A stretch of 64,000 bases of DNA, taken from Alentia gelatinosa. Lineage: Eukaryota; Annelida; Polychaeta; Phyllodocida; Polynoidae. The translations under genes and the position numbers were made by a program. The stretch spans positions 22,740,527-22,804,526 of the forward strand of contig OX465588.1 of the NCBI GenBank assembly GCA_950022655.1, given 5' to 3'. Positions 27,081 through 36,387 of this stretch are shown here, piece after piece. Within the stretch, counting starts at the first letter, position 1. The number at the start of each line of letters is the position of its first letter. The notes beneath the pieces are model-generated. The model was given only the letters and a program-made list of their open reading frames with translations, searched no databases and was not told where the DNA came from.

Positions 27081-27550
27081 TGTAAAGTTTCTAGGCTATA
27101 CCCATAGCGGTTCTGTCCCTAGCGGTCGATATACGTTAAATAAGGTTTGGAGTCAACGCATAGATGTTGTAGGTAGCAGAATCCAGGTAAGACTGAATGC
27201 TCTGGGTTTAATTCGATTCTCTTATATAGCTGTGGAGACGCCTTTGTCTCCAGGTGGGGGACGCTTATACGGGCCGCCGTGTTAGGCGCCAATTAGCGTC
27301 ACCTTTGTACATGCGAGCGCACCCGCATCTCCAGGAAGTTGGGTTAACAAACAACCGCCGGACTAAGCCGGGTTCAAAGCGAGGATTATATTTACCACAG
27401 GAAGGACCAATTAACCTGGCCAATGTCGGCCATCTTGGATTTGGAGGAAAGAATTCAGAATAGATTTAATATATATAATATAATTAATAATGCTGCTTTT
27501 TCAACGCAAAAATACCACAAAGCTAGAATTATCGACTGCAGATCTTTACA
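27081..27550 (-). repeat. 3' LTR of the env-bearing gypsy, 470 bp
   Basis: The + strand reads TGTAAAGTTTCTAGG to GCAGATCTTTACA. It appears identical to 38222-38691. On the element strand it carries a TATA box (27222-27228) and an initiator (27191-27198). Confidence 0.96.
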
Positions 27551-27565
27551 AACGTCCCTCACTCT
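27551..27565 (-). promoter_or_regulatory. Weak polypurine tract candidate
   Basis: On the element strand the bases directly before the 3' LTR read AGAGTGAGGGACGTT. This is purine-rich but interrupted, so the call is tentative; position is the main evidence. Confidence 0.4.
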
Positions 27566-28249
27566 GAGTTCGAAGAGCAACGGAGAACTTTAAAAGAAAA
27601 GAAAAAGATGTGCAGTCGCTAAAACCAACCTAACCGCCTTGCTCCGTCTCAGAGCAGTCGTGCGGCTGCTGAGACCAGCGCGGGAACGGTTAGTTCGTCG
27701 AGCAAACGCGGAGGCGCCACCAGTGCGCGCGCACGATCCCTCGACCAATGAAAAGGCAGCAATTCCCAACTTCCGGTCACCACCCAGAAACAACAAAAAT
27801 GGCAGCGCCCACATCTCGGCGTGCTAAACAAACGGGTCTTACGCAAACAATGGCGGCCATCGGGTCTTCAAATAAGGTAGGTTCAATCATTAACACATAT
27901 AGATCACACGGGTAAAGAGTAACAGAGATGATAACAGAAATACAGGTTATATTTTGAAAAAATGTCACTGCGGCCCGCTCGGCGTCAGAGCTCCGACCGT
28001 GTCCGGGTTATGGGTACTCGGCTGTACAACCAGTCGCGAGTGTAGAAAATGGCCAGCGAATGTCTTTATAAAATATAAATGCGTAGTCCATTTTGATATA
28101 AAGCTGGGATACGAGTGTCTGTATCCTGTTGCTTCAGGATGGTGGTTATGAATTTAAAAAGATAGATCACAGGGATCTCACAGGGTATGGCGAGCGGTCT
28201 TCGGCGTCAGTGTCTCTTGGTTGACTCGCTCGCCAATCGTAGGGGTGGA

Positions 28250-28285
28250 GTCAATCGCGCTAAAACACACTTTAGCACGATTGAC
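28250..28285. repeat. 36-nt hairpin
   Basis: GTCAATCG pairs with CGATTGAC and GCTAAA pairs with TTTAGC around an ACACAC loop, with a single C/A mismatch between the two stems. It lies in the 3' segment of the env-bearing gypsy. Confidence 0.8.
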
Positions 28286-29689
28286 ACGATTGTTACTCTT
28301 TGTAGAGGTATATACACGTAGGAACGGCCTGTCAAGTGCAGAACACACCTTTGTTCGTTGTTGGCAGGCCACCGCGACGGAACTCCGCGTCCCGGGCTAC
28401 CGAAGTGCGACAGCTGGCGGTCCGAGCGTAGGCGCCAGCCCGAGACCGCCGCCCACGCGAAGCACTTCGCGGGAGGATCGGAGCCCGTCATGTCACAATC
28501 AGGTCATAAAAGGTTACAGAAAAATAGATGTGAGTCACACGTACTCAGTTGACACGTAGATTACACGTCTTCCTCAATAAAAACGGTAATTCAAACAATT
28601 TTACACATCTCAGGCTCCTCACCAGCGCACATCCTGGCAGCCATTTTGATAGTACAAAAAAAAGAAGATAATATCGCCGTGAAAGGCATGACATATAAGT
28701 AGCAGCGGGGTGCTTAACGATAAAAATAGACAATTTGGTCGCCGCTGAGGACGGTAAATCTTACGATAAAATTGATAAGGCGGTAAATGACACCAAAAGG
28801 GGACGAGCTCCCGTAATCTTGATAAAGATTGTAGAAAATATGCTGTGGCCGTATTATAAACATATATGTACATGGTGATAAAACATAATATTGGCGTTTT
28901 CAGCGTGGATCTGAGTAATGCGTTAAGGCCTGGACATCGCCATTCTCTACATATCGACTGCAGCTAGCGCTCGACTTCTGGTGACGACGGGAGATCAAGC
29001 CGCGCCACTCGCTACTCACAAGACGCTCGCTTACAGCCTTCATCCCTTCCCAAGTCTACTCAAGTTACCGAGGAGTGGTGAGATAACACTGTGGCCTAAA
29101 CATAATAAATCGTAGAGCCCTCCCGATTAATCCCCGATTTATAGAAATTTTCAGCGGCCTAAAATATCGGCCCATCTCCAGCTATTGCATACCTAACCGA
29201 TAGTAACTCACTGTATCACTACTTGTTGCCTAATTTCAGAGTCTAGAGATCAATATAAACGATATTTCTCGTTATTTAATTAAATTTTATGGTTAATTTC
29301 CGAGTAATACTTACTATTCGCACGCGGCTGGTATGCACTAGATGATTATAATTTCTTAAATTTTTGGTTTGTAACTAATATTTCTACCTGTCTCAGATCC
29401 ACCTTGATACTAACCATGTCGCCTCGTTGGGCTATTCAAAAGAACATAAAATAACATTTGAAATTACATAATAATATTAAACAATTCTGGCCAATAGACT
29501 AAGGAACCGACATTAATTAAAAGAATCATTTTAGAATTAAGTAATACTTAGCGCAGGGCTGTGATTGTAGTATGGTCGGTTCCTTATAAAATATAAAGCA
29601 TAGCATATTATATATAGGCAGGAGCTCGTCAATATCAATAAATAGGTGTCATTGATATACCTTGTAAATTGAAAAGAATATAATATCTT

Positions 29690-29790
29690 GCTGCGTGGCC
29701 ACGTTAAGTATAGGAAAAACCCAGACATATAGTCGTGCAGCGTGGCCACTTTTAAGTATATAAGACTCGTGCAGCGTGGTTATTAAAAAA
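29690..29790. repeat. Short array with GTGCAGCGTGGCCAC motif
   Basis: Three degenerate copies of GTGCAGCGTGGCCAC plus TTAAGTATA occur at about 29690, 29734 and 29770, spaced about 36-44 bp. They are inside the unexplained 3' segment of the retroelement. Confidence 0.6.
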
Positions 29791-30501
29791 TAGGGGGTTG
29801 TGAAGCAGCTGAGAGTGGTTCTTTTCAGAAAATTGCCAAAAATTTCACCCGTAGCCAGGGGATACGTAGGCATCATACGTACTTCACTCCCCCAACACTC
29901 TAAATTTTTGCAATACTCAAATTACTCTGAAAATAACTCAACCACTCTCGGCGTGCCCACCCAAGAAGAAAAAATTAGCGCGGCAAAGCACGGTAAGTAA
30001 CATGTTTGATATATGTAAAAAAAATTGTTTTCAGACTAGTAGGGCAGGTCCCATCATGGACTCCTCCCTGGGCGCATAGGCCCTTAAAATCGTTCCTACG
30101 ATAAACGATAAAAAACACAAAACGATATCGTACACACACGATATTTAGACAAACACACACAGACGATTTAGGCTGAGCTAGGCCGCGGACCTCTCGTGCT
30201 CCTCGTGCCTCTTCAAAATCGCCGTTTCTCCACATAATCATCCTTCGGCCAAAGGGTCTGGGGCGAAGGGGCTGGCCGAGGGGCCCCAAGGCCAGCCTTT
30301 GACCGCCAAACACAGGGCCAAGGTCACTTCGAATAACCAAGGCCCTTACCGATGGCCGAGCAACATAAAACAAAAACTCGTGGGTCTCAGCGAGGCTGCA
30401 AGCACCCCACGGGTTTCACCATGCTATCGGTCTTAATCATTCCAGTTTCACAATCGTGGGTCAATTCCTTTTCGTCAACGTTTCATACATAAAAAAAAGT
30501 T

Positions 30502-30978
30502 TTACACAGGGGGAAGCCGGGGATATATATCTTGGGGGCGTAAGTCTGCGAAGGAGCCTGCTAACCGCTCCAGGGTTGGGCGTAAGCGGAGAGGGGGTAT
30601 GGGGGCGGTCGCGGTTTCTGATCGTATAGGAATTACGGGTAGGGATTGGGGGAAGGGTTCAGTGGGGGGATCTTCGGTAACGATGGTGGGGGCAGGGAGG
30701 GACAGAAAGGGGGATGCTGGTGCTGCCTGTAGGCTCTGTAGGCTGATCTCCTCGCGTGGGCGGTCCTCTTCAGCCGACCTCGGCGGACTCCGCACGCAGA
30801 TCAACCTACAACACCAGCGAGTGACGGGGATACAACAAAGCTTTTTGTACCGCAAGCAACAGACCGTCAGGAGGACGAGGAATATTAGGAGGGATATGGA
30901 GGAAGTGGAGATGAAGGGTACCGAGGATAAGATAGAGGCCGGGGAGCGTAAGCCCTGTAGGCGGCCTACTTCCATCAC
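30502..30978 (-). pseudogene. env: env, transmembrane and cytoplasmic tail part
   Basis: A hydrophobic helix (ISLLIFLVLLTVCCL, at about 30853-30915) is followed by a cysteine/arginine-rich stretch and a ~110-residue proline-rich tail. The open frame extends upstream beyond 30978 to about 31060 without a start codon, so this is the continuation of env, not a separate gene. It lies in the same frame as the signal-peptide part and one base out of register with the fusion-peptide part. The register change falls at or near a run of six C on the element strand (31056-31061). Confidence 0.8.
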
Positions 30979-31051
30979 GGGCAGGACTACGCGGGGGAGG
31001 AGTTTGAGTGGTTCGGAGAAGGTGGGAGGAAGGGTGCGGGGCCAGGATATG

Positions 31052-32281
31052 TTAAGGGGGGAAAGCTGAAGGGGGCGCCGGAAGTGGAAATTGAGGGTAT
31101 GGTGCCCAGCCGCGATGCCGTGTAGGCGCCACCCACGCGACTCCAGCGAACATCCTGGGGGGGAGGTCGACGAGGGTGGGGCCGTTGACGAGCAGATTCA
31201 CGGGTGGGCGGCCGGTGCAGAGGCGTAGCACGGAGGACGACTGGTAGGCGACTACCACAGCTTGTCGGCCTCCTGCCTCGGGCCTCGACACTACGGCCGT
31301 CGCGTTGTTCCGGGCGGTGATGGCGATGTGGCACGAGGTCGGCTTGGTCCCGCGCACGAGTGCCGACTCGCAGGACCGTTCGGTGTACACTACCGTAGGC
31401 CTACACACTCGTGGCTGCCGACCTACGCAGACATCAGGGACGAAGGACGTGGAGGACGACGAGCTCACGGCCAAACGGGGCCTACCCTGGACCGTCCGCA
31501 GGTGGGACGCGTCCAGCTGCACGGGGAAGTACTGCAGCTTGTACACCAGGTAGGCCTCGCTCGTGAGCCCGGGAACAACAACACGGTAGATCAACTCCCG
31601 TCCCTCCTCCCAGATGGGGTCGATGTCCACGTAGTTGTAGTACCACATCGCCGGGAGGGTGTGGTATCCGGCGTCTCGGAGGCGGCGGAGGACCTGGAGC
31701 AGGTGTTCTCGGGGGAGAACGTCCTCGGTCAGTTGGCCCCGCTCCAGCTCCATCCGTTGATTATGGAACTGTACTCGCCGAAGTTCGTGTTGGCGCACCG
31801 TCTCCTCCAAGATCCGTAGGCCCAGCTCGATCTGCCGGGCCATCCAGACCTTGTTCACCTTTTCGTCGGCCCCGACCGCGATCGTACCTCCGGCTTCCGC
31901 GAGGTGGATCGCGCGGGCGGCCTGCTCATTTATTGTGGCGATGTTATCGGCATTCTGTAGAACGCCTCCACGAGTGGCGTTTACTACCGATACCATCTGC
32001 TCCAGGTGGTGGGCTATTTGCTGCTGCTGGACCAGCGTGTCGCGTGCGACTCCTCGCAATGATGCGACGTCGCGGTCAGTCGCCAGTCCAAACAGAGCCT
32101 TTCCAGCCCACCCCACAATATTAAGCAGGCCCCGACGCCGTCGGCCGGCCTCCGACTTGCCCTGGGTAGTTCGGACAAGCGGGTTAGCAAACGCGACAGA
32201 TGCCGGCGCCAGTAGGGGACGTGATTCGGCTCCATCACGTCCGCGACAGCGTCAATGGCGACAGTTAGGTTGTGTACGAGG
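31052..32281 (-). pseudogene. env: env, furin site, fusion peptide and ectodomain (F1-like) part
   Basis: The frame is open from 32281 to 31055 without an ATG at its beginning. At 32132-32143 it encodes RRRR, a furin-type cleavage site, followed directly by GLLNIVGWAGKALFGLA. That hydrophobic segment followed by a charged RDV matches the layout of the fusion peptide in baculovirus F and errantivirus Env proteins. Next comes a heptad-like helical region (QQQQIAHHLEQMVSVVN) and a cysteine-containing ectodomain with N-glycosylation sequons (NATR, NATA). The role is membrane fusion during entry. It needs a -1 register change from the upstream part and a +1 change to reach the membrane anchor. Confidence 0.85.
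31056..31061 (-). other. C6 homopolymer at the second env frame change
   Basis: On the element strand six C precede TTAACATATCC. In the ectodomain frame this reads CCC CCT TAA (stop). A one-base length difference in the run would read through into the transmembrane frame. It is a natural place for a replication or consensus-base error. Confidence 0.6.
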
Positions 32282-32448
32282 TCATCTACACAGGGAGGGG
32301 ACGGTGGTCGGATCGTGACGGCGACAGTCCAGGCGGCCGCGACCGCACGCGCACGACCGTCCGTGTAGACCAACACGCCATCGTCCGAGAACAGGTCCGC
32401 GTCGAGGAAGGGGGCGTATAAGCAGAGCAGAAATACGGGCATCCACAT
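32162..32448 (-). pseudogene. env: env, signal peptide and N-terminal (F2-like) part
   Basis: The start at 32448 lies 37 bases after the pol stop and begins MWMPVFLLCLYAPFLDADLF, a good signal peptide with likely cleavage after a DA. A sequon (NLTV) and a Trp-Arg-rich stretch (PYWRRHLSRLLTRLSE) follow. The frame stays open to 32014, but from about 32180 onward the other frame carries the conserved furin and fusion sequence, so the register must change between about 32281 and 32160. This is the small N-terminal subunit before the furin site. Confidence 0.75.
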
Positions 32449-32484
32449 GATGAAAAGGCACAGTTGGATCTACTCACTGGTTTT

Positions 32485-35400
32485 TTAGACGTGTCGGGGG
32501 CGACAATGCTGGGCGACGGCTGCAATGCACAGTCGCTTCTCCGCTTGTATCTCGGCCTCGTCCGGTGGCTGGAGGGTTTGGCGTTTCGCAGTCTCTGCTT
32601 CCAACGACCGGGTGAATGAGCGCGTGATACGGGTGAAGTGACTGAGCGGGGCCGCCGCCCGTCTTTTAAGGTCGTCTCGCGTCGCGTGGGTGGGTCGGCC
32701 CGAGAGCGGGAGGGAAGTGACCGGACCACGCACCAGTGGGGGGGGAGGGGGTGTCTCGGGTTCAGCCGCACGTTTACGATCTCGGCGGACATCAGGGGGA
32801 TTAGGGACATGTGGGACGGGCGTGATGGGGTGGATTACCGGGATGGGGGTGTTTGCTCGAGGAGTGGGGGCGGCCGAGGGCGCAAGGGAGTTTGGACCTG
32901 TAGGGGGAAGTGGGGGCAGATCGATGGCCATGTTGTTGGAGGAGTTAGGCCGGGCCGGGACATCTGTGGGAGTTGATTGCATGGGAGTTGCAGAGGGGGG
33001 ACGGGATGCGTCGTTGCCGGGGATTAGCTGCATGGGGGACGCGGGCCGGGTTGGTGGGATAATTGGGGTTTGAGGATTAGCGTTTACAGCTGGCACGCTG
33101 GGGTTGGGTATCCAAGCAACGCGCGTCTGGGGCGGCCGGCCGCGTGGCCGTGGTGTGGACGGAGCCATCGCAGTCGGGGGGCGCGTCCGCTGGGCTCGGG
33201 TTAGGCGTGGGCGTAAGCCCTCCCAGTCGAGGCCCGGGTCGGCCGCCTTGACATGACTGCGATTAACCGTCCGCCGTTTGTTTGTTGGGCCCACCACGTG
33301 TACCACGTTGCCGGATGCCCGCGTCACGAGGTATCCGGGGTCCCAGCGGGGGTCCAGCGGTCCGGGCTCGTGGACTCGTAGGAACACCTTGGTACCGGGT
33401 TCTAGGGGGAGGGCGTTGGCTTGTTTGCTTAGGCGATTAACGTTAGCCTGCCTCGCTATTTCCGCGTTGTGGGCGGCCTCCTTCAAAGCACGCGAGTGCT
33501 CGTCCACACGGAGGGCGAGGCGGGCCGACGAATCCCCTAGCGGGCGATCTCGGAGGTGGGAAAAGGGGGGAGGAGGGCAACGACCAAAAAGAAGGTAGTA
33601 GGGGGAAAAGCCTGTGACGTCACTGGGGGTCGTCCGGTGGGCGAGGAGTACATCCCCGAGGTGGTCCTCCCACTCGCAAGCACGGGCGTTTACCACCTTA
33701 CGCAACATATCCTTTAGCGTGCGGTGAAAACGCTCTACGCGTCCGTTGGCCTGCGGGTGGTAGGGGGTGGTGTGTCGCACCTCGGTCCCGAGCTGTCGCA
33801 GGTATCCCTCCACTGTCGCGTTTTTGAACTCTAATCCGTTGTCCGTTAACACGACAGAGGGGGGGCCGTAGCGGGGGATGTACTCCCGGGATAGGGAGGT
33901 ATAAACCGATTCAGCGGACTTATCTTTGAGGGGAAAACAATCTACATAGCCAGTGGCGTGGTCTATGATTGATAATAGATAACGAGCGCCGCTGCGACTC
34001 AGGGGGAGGGGGCCGGTCAGATCCATTGCGACGACTTCTCCCGGGTTTTCGGCGACAGGCATAGGGGCGGGGGTTGGACGTTCTGCACGGACGCGATTGG
34101 CTCCGCAGGGGGCGCATCGTGCGAGAACGGAAAATACCTGTCGCTTCATTCCTGGCCATTTAAAATGGTCGTGAAGTCGTCGCAAAGTTTTCCTCATACC
34201 TTGGTGGCAGACCTGTAGATGGGCGGTCTGGACCAAGTTGGCGCGAATTTCCGACGGGGGAACGAGGCGAGGGTAAGCCGCGAGACCCGAGGGCGGTTTG
34301 AGGGTAAAGAGGAGGCCATTACTGACCAGATAATCCTCCTGTTCCTCGAGACCGTACCGGAACTCAGGCATCGCTGCTTGTCGCACTTTCACCTCTGCTT
34401 CCGTCAGCCCGTACGCTTCCCACGGCAACTCCCGCTCTTCCTGGACCGAGGCGATCTGTGCGACCTCCAGCGGCAGCTCGGCCGGTGAATCGGACCGGAG
34501 GCGCGAGAGCATATCCGCCCACACATTTTTGGCACCAGCGAAGTACACGATAGGTGCGGCGTATTCCGCAAGGAGTACGGCCCACCGTTGTACTCGCGTA
34601 TTTTTCATTTCGGCCAAAAATAAGCTTTTGAGGGGCTTGTGGTCGCACAGAATCTGGAAGGTCGCACCGTACAAATACGCCCGTAAGCGCGTAAGCGCAA
34701 AGACTATCGCGTAGGCCTCCTTCTCGATGACAGGGTATCGGCGTTGCACCTCCGTAAACTGACGTGAGAGAAAGTGTACGGGTCGCTCGATACCCTGGTC
34801 ATCCTCTTGTACCAAGATGGCGCCGAGGCAATAATCTGAGGCGTCGGTGTATAGTTTGTACGGGCGACCGGGGTCCGGGTAAGCGAGGGTCACCGTGTTC
34901 ACGAGGGCGTCGCGCAACTCCTGCCACGCGGTCTGGCACTCGGAATCCCAATGAAAGAGGGCGTATTTCTTTGTCAGTGCGACGAGGGGTCGGACAATAT
35001 CGGCATATCTGGGTATGAGCTGCCGATAATAATTGGCCGACCCTAGCAGCCGTCGCACCGCCTTTACGTCCTCGGGTGGCACCATGTCACGTATGGCTTC
35101 CACTTTGTCGGGATCCGAGGAGACGCCGTCCGCGCTGACCACATAGCCAAGGAGTTTCACGCGGTCGACCCCGAAGTGGCACTTCGATTCTTTGACCACG
35201 AGGCCGTATGAGCGCAGGGCCTCGAGGACGGCCGCGATGTGGTGGTGGTGTTCTTCCTCGGTCCGGCTGTAGATTACGAGGTCGTCGAGATATACCATAA
35301 CGAACTTACGCAGCGGGGTGATAACCTTATTCATAAGCCTCTGGAATGCAGCCGGCGCATTGCACAGGCCGAACTGCATCCGCTTAAACTGAAAAAGGCC

Positions 35401-36387
35401 CCGATGCGTCGCTACGGCCGTCTTCTCGACGCTGTCAGGATGCATCGGTACCTGCCAGTATCCGGACTTTAAATCTAGGGTCGAGAACACTTTCGCACCA
35501 CCTAGATTATCAACAATGTCCTGGATACGAGGCAGGGGGTATGCATCGCGACGAGTAACTGCGTTCAGTCCTCGGTAATCTACACAGAACCGGACCGAGC
35601 CGTCTTTCTTAGGGACGAGGGTGAGGGGCGAGGCCCAGGGGGAGGAACTGGGCTCGATTATGCCTTCCGCGAGCATCTTGTCCAGCTCGCGGTCGACGAC
35701 CTCGCGCTTGGCGAGGGGAAGTCTGTACGGCCGTTGATTGATGGGGGGGTGATCGCCCGTATCGATCCTCATGTAGACCTCGGTAGTGCATGTGAGGGGG
35801 CGGCCGGTGACCGGGAACACATCGGGGTATTGCCGTTTCCAATACTCGGCCTCGTATACCAGCTGACCGATGTGTCCCTCGCGTCGCACCGACCGTCGCA
35901 CCGCATGGCGACGACCACAGAGGGTTACAGATTTATCAGGGGAAGCATAGTCTACGATCGCGTGAGTAGCCTCCAACGCGTCGTCCCCTAATAAAAGATC
36001 GTGGGACATATCACCCACCACATTAAAGTCGCACGGCCGGCCGTACAGCTTCAGGTTAACCGCCTCGCGGACGGAGATGCCGTGGCCGGTGAGGGACTTA
36101 AGTCGCGCCGGGGGTCTTGTACTCTTACCCACCGCGCCCACCTGTCGCAAGGCATCCGCCGCGGGGACGGACACCAGGGAGCAACACGCACCCGAGTCGA
36201 CGAGGGCCTGCAGTGCCACGCCTCGAAGCTCGAGGTCAATGCAGGGTCGTCGGTCGGACGCGCGTTTTAGTTTCCCTGGGTCGCGGCGGCTACGACTTGA
36301 TCCTGGGAGTGGGCTAACGACCGTGCCGCGTCCCTGGAGGCCTTCAGACTGGGGCAGCCAGCCACATAATGGCCTCGTTGATTGCAC
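32485..36387 (-). CDS. pol: Pol: protease, reverse transcriptase, RNase H, integrase
   Basis: An open frame of 1300 codons; translation enters by -1 frameshift at residues 38-39 rather than at its own Met. In order: aspartic protease (ALVDSGACCSLV, DSG at 64-66); RT with LDLKSGYWQVPM and YLDDLVIYS (YLDD at 366-369, 35281-35292); RNase H (YTDASDYCLGAIL near 515); integrase HHCC domain (CHQGMRKTLRRLHDHFKWPG ... CAPC); catalytic core with D789, D849 (LTDNG) and E885, a D,D-35-E spacing; and a C-terminal domain with LDPRWDPGYLVTRASG. A proline-rich extension of about 230 residues ends the protein. All catalytic residues I can check are present, so it looks functional. It would copy the RNA and insert the cDNA into chromosomes. 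Confidence 0.97.
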   Translation of the reverse strand: MQSTRPLCGWLPQSEGLQGRGTVVSPLPGSSRSRRDPGKLKRASDRRPCIDLELRGVALQALVDSGACCSLVSVPAADALRQVGAVGKSTRPPARLKSLTGHGISVREAVNLKLYGRPCDFNVVGDMSHDLLLGDDALEATHAIVDYASPDKSVTLCGRRHAVRRSVRREGHIGQLVYEAEYWKRQYPDVFPVTGRPLTCTTEVYMRIDTGDHPPINQRPYRLPLAKREVVDRELDKMLAEGIIEPSSSPWASPLTLVPKKDGSVRFCVDYRGLNAVTRRDAYPLPRIQDIVDNLGGAKVFSTLDLKSGYWQVPMHPDSVEKTAVATHRGLFQFKRMQFGLCNAPAAFQRLMNKVITPLRKFVMVYLDDLVIYSRTEEEHHHHIAAVLEALRSYGLVVKESKCHFGVDRVKLLGYVVSADGVSSDPDKVEAIRDMVPPEDVKAVRRLLGSANYYRQLIPRYADIVRPLVALTKKYALFHWDSECQTAWQELRDALVNTVTLAYPDPGRPYKLYTDASDYCLGAILVQEDDQGIERPVHFLSRQFTEVQRRYPVIEKEAYAIVFALTRLRAYLYGATFQILCDHKPLKSLFLAEMKNTRVQRWAVLLAEYAAPIVYFAGAKNVWADMLSRLRSDSPAELPLEVAQIASVQEERELPWEAYGLTEAEVKVRQAAMPEFRYGLEEQEDYLVSNGLLFTLKPPSGLAAYPRLVPPSEIRANLVQTAHLQVCHQGMRKTLRRLHDHFKWPGMKRQVFSVLARCAPCGANRVRAERPTPAPMPVAENPGEVVAMDLTGPLPLSRSGARYLLSIIDHATGYVDCFPLKDKSAESVYTSLSREYIPRYGPPSVVLTDNGLEFKNATVEGYLRQLGTEVRHTTPYHPQANGRVERFHRTLKDMLRKVVNARACEWEDHLGDVLLAHRTTPSDVTGFSPYYLLFGRCPPPPFSHLRDRPLGDSSARLALRVDEHSRALKEAAHNAEIARQANVNRLSKQANALPLEPGTKVFLRVHEPGPLDPRWDPGYLVTRASGNVVHVVGPTNKRRTVNRSHVKAADPGLDWEGLRPRLTRAQRTRPPTAMAPSTPRPRGRPPQTRVAWIPNPSVPAVNANPQTPIIPPTRPASPMQLIPGNDASRPPSATPMQSTPTDVPARPNSSNNMAIDLPPLPPTGPNSLAPSAAPTPRANTPIPVIHPITPVPHVPNPPDVRRDRKRAAEPETPPPPPLVRGPVTSLPLSGRPTHATRDDLKRRAAAPLSHFTRITRSFTRSLEAETAKRQTLQPPDEAEIQAEKRLCIAAVAQHCRPRHV

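Larger units (their letters stand above)
27551..30501 (-). other. 2.95-kb AT-rich segment between env and 3' LTR, content unknown
   Basis: Its composition is close to the flanking genome and unlike gag-pol-env. Element-strand frames are short; the longest (29975-30373, 132 codons, Arg-rich with a hydrophobic stretch) directly follows env but has no motif I recognise. The segment holds a 36-nt hairpin (28250-28285) and a short array with GTGCAGCGTGGCCAC. It may be a long 3' untranslated region, captured host DNA, or hold spliced accessory exons. Confidence 0.5.

Noticed and set aside
32014..32281. Possibility that env uses programmed frameshifting
   Set aside because: No slippery heptamer is seen between 32160 and 32281, and a compensating second change would also be needed; mutation or base-call error is simpler.
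31262..32318. Long + strand frames antisense to env
   Set aside because: Same composition effect; the minus strand carries the furin, fusion and transmembrane landmarks.
36221..36235. Stem-loop CCTCGA/TCGAGG as frameshift stimulator
   Set aside because: About 35 bases from the heptamer, farther than the usual 5-9 base spacer; kept only as a note.
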